Positions 47,501-57,500 of a DNA stretch of 64,000 bases are shown here, piece after piece. The position numbers and the translations under genes are program-made. The notes below the pieces were generated by a model that did not search any database, was not told the origin of the DNA, and saw only the letters and a list, made by a program, of their open reading frames with translations. Each line of letters opens with the position of its first letter. The first letter of the stretch is position 1. The DNA comes from Crambe crambe (taxonomy: Eukaryota; Porifera; Demospongiae; Poecilosclerida; Crambeidae): positions 5,514,480 through 5,578,479 of the forward strand of contig OZ004593.1 of the NCBI GenBank assembly GCA_963924555.1, in the 5' to 3' direction.

Positions 47501-48920
47501 AGGTTGGAACATGTCAATGTAAACTCATGCATAATTTATTGTAGATGATTTGATCGTGTTTATAAGCCTGTTCAATATTGGAAGAAGGATTTAATGTTAT
47601 TTGATGAGGACGAACTGCCTTACTACAGGGCAAGTGGCTTGCTGATGCAGCTGGTACTAAGTTTCTCAGGGAACAGTTTCCAAATGTGAAAGGATTACAG
47701 CTCACTTCACTAGCAGTGCATTCTGGATTTGACATTCAGAGAAGGGAGTGCCTGAATGTGTATGGCTCTCACTGGATAACTATAGCTGGTGATAGTTCTC
47801 CTGGGACAGTCAACATATATGATAGCCTTCCTAATTGTGCATGAGGGGTGTACATGTCCATGTACCACCAGAACTGTGGAAGAACAAAAAAATTGATTGG
47901 TATTGTAATATGTGTGCTAAGTAGCTATACAGATCAATATCGATATCATATCCATATCAGTGGGTCTCCAAAATTATTGAGGGATCCCCATATTCATAAA
48001 TTTGGGGGTCCCTAAGGGATCCCCATATTTATGATTAATTTGGGCATGGGGGTCCCCAAAATAACTTAAATATGGGGATGAGGGTCCATAATTAGGGAGT
48101 CCCTAAAATTCTTGAGGGATCCCCATATTTATGATAAATTTGGGCATGGGGGTCCCCAAAATTTCTTAAAAATGGGGATGGGGGTCCCTATTTTGTGGGG
48201 GTCCCCATTTTTACTTCACACCGGTCCACTTTTGGCATGACAGTTCATTGAATACGTATTATGACAGTATAATGATGCAATGAAACGTCATAGCATAAGC
48301 CTTTCCTGTATCATGTAGGAAGGACGACAAAAATCAGAGAGGAATGCTGTCAGAACCGTTTCCTTCAATCTTGATAATCCAGGTTCGCAGCAGCACAGTT
48401 AGCTGCTTCTTGTAGCTGTAGCCATCGAGAAAGGTCAATAGGTCATTCAATGTCATGACATCATAATAAATGACTCATGATACGTAATTTAATGATATTC
48501 ATTCGTTTACCAGATTTTCTGGTAATGGAACAACTCGAAGTATTATGTGGTTCCAGACCCTCGCGCTCGCGTGCTCGGGGTTGTGCCGCCAGACTACCCC
48601 CCCGTTTCACAAACTGAACATGCAAACATTTTAAGGCAGCAATCCATCAAATATCTTCTTGCTATAACTAGCTACCAGTAATCTGATCAAATGAACTGAA
48701 ACTGTTTCATTGAGATGTCTGCTCAACTAGTCTAGCTATGTGTTTAACTGTTCCTAATATGGCAGTTTTCCTCCACTAACAAAAAAAAAAAAATGAGTGT
48801 GCTTGCTTTGAACCTCACTAAGTGGCAGCTAGCTATTATAACTCATGATGCTCCTTCCTAGTTCGCTAGAGAGTGTCAGCCCAACTTGTAGACTTATCTT
48901 ACCTCATGATCTGTTGGCAT
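41509..48920 (-). CDS. Receptor paralogue e, exon-1 donor altered
   Basis: Exons: 48903-48920 (MPTDHE, inside the right arm of the inverted duplication), 43820-43883 (signal peptide, FKSVLFSSIFLLPLISSQ), 42449-43072 (ectodomain), 41509-41861 (stalk, helix, tail); 352 aa with joins in frame. The exon-1 donor reads CAAG|GAATGT, while the sisters have CAAG|GTATGT or GTATGC; if real, splicing fails or shifts. The ectodomain is otherwise typical ([32 protein letters not shown]) with a Thr-rich stalk (TTTMSPTTT repeated). Tail [15 protein letters not shown]. Intron 0 contains the Ginger-like element. Confidence 0.66.
43978..44052 (+). repeat. (TGTA)n microsatellite
   Basis: About 18 ATGT/TGTA units with one ATGA interruption. 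Confidence 0.95.
45458..46140 (+). pseudogene. Gypsy/Ginger-type integrase, broken
   Basis: Shows the second half of the DDE core and the C-terminal module: LMTDVCSLLGITKLTTAYHP, FAYRNTPHEATDEKPPYLLY, then after a stop and frame change at ~45820 IQKAQKHYKKHYDK and GDLVLIRFPQEESGK, and after another shift near 45980 HGPYRVVEV and VYTSKDDIIRVQLPDV. The first catalytic aspartates and the zinc-binding N-terminus are missing. At least two frame breaks make it non-functional. No RT or gag is near it. Confidence 0.8.
46640..47060 (+). repeat. ~62-bp minisatellite, about 7 copies
   Basis: Units start at about 46642, 46701, 46752, 46808, 46870, 46932 and 46994 and contain GGACCGGGTCCACTTTTTTC and GGACCTGCCTGGATTTCGGC. 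Spacing is 51-62 bp. GGACCGGGTCC is itself palindromic. All three minus-strand frames are partly open as a by-product of the repeat. Confidence 0.9.
47608..47844 (+). pseudogene. Ulp1/C48-like cysteine-protease fragment
   Basis: An open stretch of 78 codons without ATG: GKWLADAAGTKFLREQFP, GLQLTSLAVHSGFDIQRREC, then GSHWITIAGD and TVNIYDSLPN before TGA. The HW...(15)...YDSL pattern is typical of Ulp1-like peptidase domains carried by transposons, where His and Asp are catalytic. The glutamine and cysteine of the active site are not preserved within the open frame. It is inside the Ginger-like element. Confidence 0.65.
47950..48200 (+). repeat. GGGGTCCCC / GGGATCCCC repeat cluster
   Basis: Repeated GAGGGATCCCCATATTTATG, TTTGGGCATGGGGGTCCCC and AAATGGGGATGGGGGTCCC motifs, spaced irregularly, next to the right terminus of the Ginger-like element. 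Confidence 0.75.
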
Positions 48921-49033
48921 CTTGAAGAAGTTATGCGCGTCACAGTCCATCTGAGTCTGTACGTCTGTCAAATTGCAGCACACGCATGAGCATTAGCTAT
49001 AAGCCACACCCAAAATTATAACCGGTGTAGATC

Positions 49034-50617
49034 CAGGGGGGGTCGGACAAGGTCAATTATTGCTGAGTAGGCACTTTTTATTCACATCGCATTTCGCGAT
49101 TTTACAATTTGGGCCCAGTTGGTGGGGTCAAAGGTCACACTGGGGTTAAAGGTCATGATATTTAACTCTACTAGGTCTCTAAGTCTTAGTGTCTGCTACA
49201 TCCTAATCCTGAGTCTTCTTTGAGGAACGAGGAGTAAGTTGCAAGTATTTTCTAGCATAGTGAAGATCAGTTTCTCTTTGAAGTGATGGAGATAGCTACT
49301 CTTCTTGCAACAAAGTAGCCATGGTTGAAAAGAGAGAAGAGGATTTCCTGTGTAACCACCCAGGCCTTCACTAGTAGTCTCATAAGTGTACATCCCTCGG
49401 ATATCTGATCTTGTGACAAATGAAAGGTGTAACTTTGTGATGAACATGATAGCTAGCTCACTATGTGCATATCTAACGACATGTTTTGGTGCAAAGGCTG
49501 TCAGGATGAGAAATGTATATTTTATTCATTGCATCTCTGAAGTGAGGGTTGTGCAACAGGCGCTGAACAAGGGTGTAAAGCAGTTGGAAGAATTTGTCAA
49601 TTCTGTGTAATAATTGACTTTATAGTTAGCTACTATGTATGCATGTCATATTAAGTATGTCATTAGGAGCGCGGGGCCCCAACCATTGGGCCGGCCACTA
49701 GTAGCTATATTAACGTTATAACAGTGTGCACTTGTCAGTCTACGTCTGTGAGTGCAGTTGTTTTGTGCAATCATCACTTGTCAGTCAGTCATCACTCCAT
49801 TATAATTACTGCAAAGAGAAGCAGAGCATTTAGCGGGCCAGTCCGACGCGTTACACCTGGTGGATAATTTGCAATGCCCAAATCAACCTCCTCTGATCCC
49901 TTCTGGTGTTTTGTGGGAGGGATAGACAGGCCTGTAGCCAGCAGGTGACTCAATAGGCTTGAGCCCCTCCCCCCTTTGATGGTAATAATATAGCTTAGTC
50001 ACTTGCACTGAATTGATATAGTTCGTATTAGCATTGAAAATACCTTAATAGCTGAGTAACATTATAATTAATCTTTGAGGTCCTCCTGAGCCATAAAATC
50101 CTGGCTACAGCATGGGCCTCTTGGTTCTCAATAGAATAGCTGAAATTCCCGCCAAAGTCGTGGGAAAGCCATCTGGTTGAAAGGGTTAAATGCTGACCTT
50201 TGACCCCACCAACTGGGCCCAAAATGTAAAATCGCTAGAATTTCAATACATTTTTGGAAGTTGCTATTCCTCGAGATATGTACGCTTTGAATGAACTTAA
50301 ATTGGACTGTAGATAGATCTAACAGGTAGATTTCTGAAAATCGACTGAACCTAATCCATCCCCGTCCTGTTTTGGAGATTCAGAAAAAGGTTAATTGCTA
50401 ACTGAATTTCAAAGCCCAGCTAAAACTGGTTTGCTTTCTAGCAACTAGCTTACTAGATCTTTCTTGTGCCAAGGTAAAATCATCTACAAACGCTTAAAGC
50501 TGGAGAAACAGCCTATCAAACATCAGGTTAATTACATTCCAACCATTCTTTACTGCGCGTCTATTCTTGCAAAGCTTTGCGAGCCAATTTCGCGAAAAGC
50601 TTGTCCGACCCCCCCTG
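49034..50617. mobile_element. Mirror copy of the 9-bp-TSD transposon
   Basis: Same 18-bp termini and same GTGTAGATC duplications as 10302-11885, on the opposite strand; duplicated along with the arm, not by its own transposition. Confidence 0.85.
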
Positions 50618-53036
50618 GTGTAGATCGTCCCTCTATAAATTGTCCCCCCGGACACTATACCCTAGTGTAGACTGTCCCCTAGGGCTCCTCAATAGTTGAA
50701 CCTAACCTTATATTTGTTAAAAATCTGTTATACGTAGCTATCACTGTATGAACACTGTAGCTAGAACATCTACGCAAATGTCTCCTGAATTAAATTTTTA
50801 CGTAGAGCCTGACCATGTTTCACTATCCATTAAACATTCATGCATGTTCTAACAATACGTAGCTAGCTATAGTTTATATAAATGCTGTTTTAGGTTGCAA
50901 AAACAAAACCAAATCAAAAAAAAACAAACAACGATAACAAAAAAAATACAACTAAAACAACAATATAAACGAAACAAAAAACAACAACTTGTCAGTGTTG
51001 TTCAAAATAATAAAGTCAAATCAATAATTTTGCCACTGGAATGATTGATAGGTGGCAATAGCCACAGCAACTATAGTGAGCTAGCTTAGTGTATGTTGCA
51101 TGGAATACAAAGAGAGAGAGAGATTGGCTATGACAGTTATGCTATAATTATATGTACCAATCCGTTGGTGCTACAACAACTACGTACATGTTTTACCATA
51201 ATTATGCAGGCAGCCTATACAAGTCCAAAACTGGTTTGGCCAAGTTGGGAAGTGGAGAACTAGAATAAAATGGTAGTGGAAGTCATGCTGTCTGTAGTGC
51301 TGCTCAGATGGATTCTCATGCACCTGCACCTGACAAGTACAGAGCTGGCGATTATGTTTAGAATGAACTCGGGCTCACCTGCACAAATTTAAAGTGGAGC
51401 TGCAAAAATGGAGATCACCACAACTTTGCATGGATTTCGGTTGTCAACAAAACTCATTTCTGTTGTTGTTATAGAGAATGGAAGCAATTGAGTGCTTCAG
51501 TTCTTTGTATGACTGCATGTATATCAAATGTATGTGTCATAATAGGCTCTGAACCTCCAACATGCTCTGTTGTGCAGCAGTGACAATGGAATCAGTAGCT
51601 ACTTACTGTTATCTTCAGGGAATAGATCCAAATGTTTTATCCGACACTACGATCCTTTTGTCAACAAAAACGATTATTTATTTGTGATAACTTATAACTA
51701 CCTTTTGGCTCACAACACTGGACTTGATTTTTACACTCTTCGTTCTTTGAACTAGCTAGCTAGCTAGTAAGCTACTTCTTCCTTTATTCATAATCATATA
51801 GGCACTAGAACTAGGGCAATGTTCAACATTCAGTTGACAGCGAGTGAGCAAGCAAGTATTCTTCAACGATTTTCATTTGCTGTTGAGTATCTGTAGCAAT
51901 GTGCAGTTGACAGTGAGCAATTAAAGTAGCTGATAGGCTTCAGTGCTTGATATTGCTAAGAGTCATGTAAGTGGTGGCAGGCAGCTGCATACATGCTTAC
52001 CTCAAAGCACTTAGATAAGCCTAGTGCCTACAAGCCGCTTAGATAAGCCTCTTGTCAGTCTTGTGCCTGCTGCCCAAAAGGCTGTAGAAATGTTGAGCTG
52101 ATAGTTCATTTGTGCTTTGCTGTTGTGTTATGTAGCTAAGTGGCAGGCAGCTGCATGCATAGAAAGCTAAGTACTTACCACAAAGTACTTGGATATGTCT
52201 AGTGTCTACAATCCACTTAGATAAGCCTAGCCCTACTATCCACCATGCTATATACAAAGCGATGTAGAAATCAATCAAGCAATTGCAACTGGAGCATGCG
52301 CATAAATGCACGCGCAGGGGCGCTACTATTTAATTGCACGACACGTACGTACGTACGTACGTACGTATGCCTGGGGCATTTTGGAGTGTAGACCTAGATA
52401 TACTAGGGCAATGTTCAACATTCAGTTGACAGCGAGCGAGCAAGCAAGTATTCTTCAACGATTTTCATTTGCTGTCGAGTATCTATAGCAATGTGCAGCA
52501 TTTGACAGTGAGCAATTAAAGTAGCTGATAGGCTTCAGTGCTTGATATTGCTAAGAGTCATGTAAGTGGTGGCAGGCAGCTGCATACATGCTTACCTCAA
52601 AGCACTTAGATAAGCCTAGTGCCTACAAGCCGCTTAGATAAGCCTCTTGTGCCTGCTGCCCAAAAGGCTGTAGAAATGTTGAGCTTGCTTTGCTGTTGTG
52701 TTAGCTATGTAGCTAAGTGGCAGGCGGCTGCATGCATAGAAAGCTAAGTACTTACCACAAAGCACTTGGATATGTCTAGTGCCTACAATCCACTTAGATA
52801 AGCCTAGCCCTACTATCCACCATGCTATATACAAAGCGATGTAGAAATCAATCAAGCAATTGCAACTGGAGCATGCGCATAAATGCACGCGCAGGGGCGC
52901 TACTATTGCACGACACGTACGTACGTACGTACGCCTGGGGCATTTTGGAGTGTAGACCTAGATATATATATATATTTAAAATTTCAATGAGTCATGACCT
53001 GAGAGTCAGCTCACTCGCTTCGCTCGCTCGCTGCAA

Positions 53037-53288
53037 TGAGTGCAAAAAATTTCTTCTAAATAAAAAGGTTAAGTAGGGATAGCTTAAAATCTAACTGGGC
53101 TATAATAATGTACTGCAGCCTCGTATGAAAACAATCCCTACATTTACATCCACTACCTATAGCTAGCTATGACAGTTGTAAAAGTAGGGATTGTTTTCAT
53201 ACGAGGCTGCAGTACATTATTATAGCCCAGCTAGATTTTAAGCTATCCCTACTTAACCTTTTTATTTAGAAGAAATTTTTTGCACTCA
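53037..53288. repeat. Hairpin H4' in the right arm
   Basis: Mirror of H4 (7631-7882), 252-bp palindrome. Confidence 0.9.
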
Positions 53289-53866
53289 CTTGTTTCCATC
53301 CTTTTTTCTTATTGCTTGAAGTTGAATGTAAGTTTGTGTATGTAAAGAATTGAATGGCAGTAGTGATACTACTATAAGATGAGCATCTGTACTGTAATTC
53401 AGCAAGGAGTGACTAGAACATCATCAGATAAGAATAAAATTAGCTACCTAAACTTGGAAGCTTACGTGGCTCCGCCCATAAGCCCCCCCCCCTACCGACG
53501 TGCGCTTCAAAATGGCGTCGAAAGATTGGCTATTGTTCCCAGTGCTCGAATAGTGAAGTAGAGCCTTAGTCAAAACTAATAGCAAAAGACCAGCCTCTAG
53601 GTGCCGCTCTAACAGATGGCCAAAGCAGAATTTTGATGACTATAGCCAGTAAGCCGGTACGTCGATCTTATATTTATTATCCTTATTATCAGAGAGCGCG
53701 GTAGCGCTCTCTATGTAGGGATGACCTATGACCCTCCATAGGACTAATACAAAATGAAGTTGGATTTTCTCAGAAAACAGTAAGTTGTAGCTGCTATGAC
53801 TGCTTACCCTGTATTTCATGCACATTCTTATCATGCAGGAGAATTTTGGAGGCTGAAAGACTTAAC

Positions 53867-54598
53867 ACGGAAGAGCAGTAAAAATGCACTTTTTCATGAT
53901 TTCTTATTTTCTTGTTCTTAATCATAATATTCATAATAATGGCACGATCTGCAGAAAAATTGGGCCGTGCTTGGGTCATGTTCTATATATGAATCTGTTC
54001 CATTTTACTCGGACCAGGTCCACGTCCCATCGGTTTAGCTTCTAGTTCACTCAGAAAAAAGCCGCTTTCTTAATAGCCTGCCAACTAACGAGCAGCCATT
54101 AAGCACGAACGCGCATGCGTGCGTATAATAGTTGCCATGACATAACGTAGCTCAGCTGTCTTTCGAGCGAGTGTGGTGTATTTCTTGACTTCCAAAGCGT
54201 AACTTGACAATTTTTGAGATAAGTTACTAGCTATCTATAGCTAACCTTTGAGATAAGTTAGTTAGCTATCTAGCTAGCTATATTAAAAAAAACTCCCAAG
54301 CCAGCTAACTAGCTAGGTAGCTACCTGTGAAATACACAGGAAGTTACATTTACTAGCTGGCTAGTTGCTAGCTCTAATTGCATTATACTTTAATTGCAAG
54401 GCCTATAGCCTGTATTTACACTATTTATTAAACAACTAACAAACAAACTAACAACAGCAATTCATGTAGCTATAATATTACCTATCTTATACATTGTATA
54501 ATATATCATATTTTACTTAGCGAGGCCTATACAGCCTGTATAGCTAGACACTATAAAACAACAATTCATAGCTATATTACCTATCTATTACGATAATT
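53867..54598. other. 5' leader region of the Helitron-like element
   Basis: No gene is seen. The region contains AT-rich, TAGCTAGC-rich sequence ahead of the Rep start codon and probably the promoter, which I cannot pinpoint. Confidence 0.45.
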
Positions 54599-57500
54599 AT
54601 GGCTTCGGCAAAGAAAAAGAGGGCACAGCGAAAAAAGAGGTATGAGATGAATAAAGATGCAGAAAGGTCTACAATGAAACAGTACCATGATAAGCACAAA
54701 AATGATATGAAAACCAAATTTAAACAATATTATGAAAAGAACAAAGAAGATATGAGATCAAAGTTCAAACAAAATTACGAAGAGAGAAAAGATGCTGCAA
54801 AATACAAATCTAGGCTAAATTATGAAAAGAACAAAAATGCCATGAAGTCTAAATTTAAACTGTATTATGAAAAAAACAAAGATGCCATGAAATCTGAATT
54901 TAAACAGCATTATGCAAAGAACATAGATGCCCTCACCCAAAAAATGAAAGAGTACAATAAAAAGCACAAATTTTCTATTAAATCCAAAATGAATGCATAT
55001 TATAAAAAAAATAAAGAACGTCTCTGCTCTCTCAGGAGAAAAAATTACCGAAAAAACTGTGACAAAATGAAAGCAGCTAGTTGTGCCTACTATAGATCTA
55101 ACACTGAAGCAAGGAAAGCTGCTTATTCAAGGAAGGCAAAAGCTGTTATAAAAAGAGCTAGACAGTACTATGCCAAGAACAGAGCCTACATTTGTGCTAA
55201 TCAAAGGCGAAAGTATGAATTAGCAGAACCAAAGCCACTGGCTAAAATGTTTTATGTACACAAAATAAAGAAAAATCTGATGTGCAATACTAGATTGTTG
55301 TCTAAACTAATAGACACTTTTGAAAACGAGCATACCAGTGCATCCAATAAGATACCAAAAGGCAATCGCAAGACTGCAATTTCTAATCTGGCAGCACAGA
55401 GAGTCATATGCAAAGCTATACAGGTACGCAAGCAATATGTCGGTGCCTTGCTCAAAGCTGTCAGATATATAAATGCACTTAAAATCAAAGAAATGGCAGA
55501 CTTTGGTGAGGGTTTGCACTCGGCTCATAGTGAGCCATACTTCTACGATTCTGCATACCTCTTTGTAAAAAGGCCTGATATTTTGACTATAGACCAAAGT
55601 GGGATATGTAGGCAAGAAGAGAATGTTTCTGAGAGTACTGTTAGTAATATCCCACATACATGGAAATGTAGTACAAAGTGCAAACCTCTCACCGAGTCAG
55701 AAGTGAGTAGTATACTTGATTTTAAGTCACAGTTCGAGAACCGGATTCATGAACTGTCACAGGTTTTGGACAATATTGATGGTGGTTGTCCAAACTACCA
55801 TTACAGTAAGGATTTAAGTAGTCAATCTAGAGAACTCAAAGGGCACAGCTTGCTCTGTTACACGGGTACAGAATGCAAAAGCAGACTTAGGATTCTGAGA
55901 TCAGCTGCCACTCATTATCCTATTTTGCGTTCTTTATTACGTGCTGTGTATGTTACTATTAATAGCCTGCACAGTGTATCTAAGCTTGATGAAGCACTCA
56001 AGTCTGGCGACTTTGCCTTTCTAATGAACAATTTAGATGGTGATTCTGAATCTCTTTTGAGTAATGATGTGGAAAAAACTCATGAGCTTACTGAAATAGC
56101 ACACTCAGTCCTGAGAAGGAGAGATCTAGAATTGCATCTTCAGGTCACTCATGCTGGGCTAATAGCTGAGTATCAAAAGGCAGTTGAGGACTATCCTCAG
56201 AATCCATGCTGTAGCTGTCAGCAGTTACATCAACGCAGAAACGTAACCAAAGTTAATTTCTCAAATAAATTGGGAAACACTGTGTGGCCTGCGCTGAAAC
56301 AGTTCATGCTAAGAGACAACAAACAAGCTGCAGATGAGACTCATTTCATGTGCAACTACTGTAAATCTAGTATGAAACATGATAAAATGCCACCACGCTG
56401 TGTGCTCAATGGTTTAGAGGTGATTCCCATTCCAGAAGAGCTGAAAAATTTGGATTGCTTGAGTAAGCAGTTCATTCAACGTGCCAAAAGTTATCAAACT
56501 GTTGTTAGGTTAGGCACTTACACAAATAAAGTACCCACATACAACTCATTACAGGCATGCAAGGGTACAATGTTCTTCCTTCCTTTGCCTCTGGGAAAGA
56601 CCCTAGAGACTTTAGATCAGGTTAACCATCCAGTTACATCTCTAGCCAGTCCTGAACTCTATATCATAGTCAATGGTAAGCCTACCACTAACAAAATGGT
56701 GTGGCGCAGCCTTGTGAATGTCAAAGATATCAAGGGAGCTGTAGAGAAGCTCAGACAAATCAACTGGCTTTACAAAGACGTAGATGACAGTTCTCTAGAC
56801 ACAACACTCAAGGAAGTTGTAGAAGTAGTAAGTAACGCTTCTAGCACTATGCTTGAGAAAGCTTCAGATAATGACATATCTGGATTGCAATGTTACACGA
56901 TAAGAAATTTGAACAACAAGCTGAATACTGATTCTGACATAGAACAGTATAAGCTTTTGCACGTTGAGGAGGAACCTTTAGACAATCGTCAAAAATTCCT
57001 TGATGTTATGTGTTTTCCAACACTTTTCCCAGATGGAAAGTTTGGAAAGTATCACCCTCGCAGTGTGAAAATTTCCCACAGCGAATATATAAAGTCCCGC
57101 CTCTTTAATAAAGACCCTCGATTCAGAAAGGAGCCTCGCTACATATTTTACTTGCTTTGGCAGAAAGAAATGAGGGAAATTTCAGCGGGTGTTTACAACC
57201 TACTGAAATCTTCAAAATCACACTCAATGACCGTTGGCAACTTATTGGACAAGGTGGGAGCAAATGATGAACACCTGGAATCCAATTTATCCACTATGCT
57301 TCAGTCAGTCCGTGGCACAAAGCAGTATTGGTATGTGCGGCAGAGTGATCTGAGGTGTATGGTACGCGAATACGGTTCACCAACTCTCTTCCTCACATTC
57401 AGCTGTGCCGAGTATGAATCTTATGACATTGTAAGCTATCTCAGGTCTTTGAATGATGTGTCTGATAGTTACAATATAGGAAAGCTATGCACAGAGGACC

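Larger units (their letters stand above)
44866..48242. mobile_element. Decayed Ginger-like DNA transposon
   Basis: Left end TGTCATGAAAAATTTGGAC and complement of the right end (GTCCACTTTTGGCATGACA) form imperfect inverted repeats starting TGTCATG; GTTC flanks both sides (44862-44865, 48243-48246). Contents: a gypsy-type integrase pseudogene, a Ulp-like protease fragment, a 62-bp minisatellite and GGGGTCCC-rich repeats. A TGT-start, a 4-bp duplication, an integrase-type transposase without gag or RT, and a cysteine-protease domain fit the Ginger superfamily. A chance nest of unrelated relics is the alternative. It lies in intron 0 of gene e, and its right end is inside the right arm. Confidence 0.6.
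48172..53689 (-). repeat. Right arm of the 5,518-bp inverted duplication
   Basis: Mirror of 7230-12747. From left to right it holds the last 71 bp of the Ginger-like element, exon 0 of gene e (48903-48920), the 9-bp-TSD transposon (49034-50617), the tandem 560-bp duplication (~51809-52961), hairpin H4' (53037-53288) and one array body, and it ends where the Helitron-like element begins. Likely the source copy, because it contains the intact junction with the complete Ginger-like element and gene e. Confidence 0.95.
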
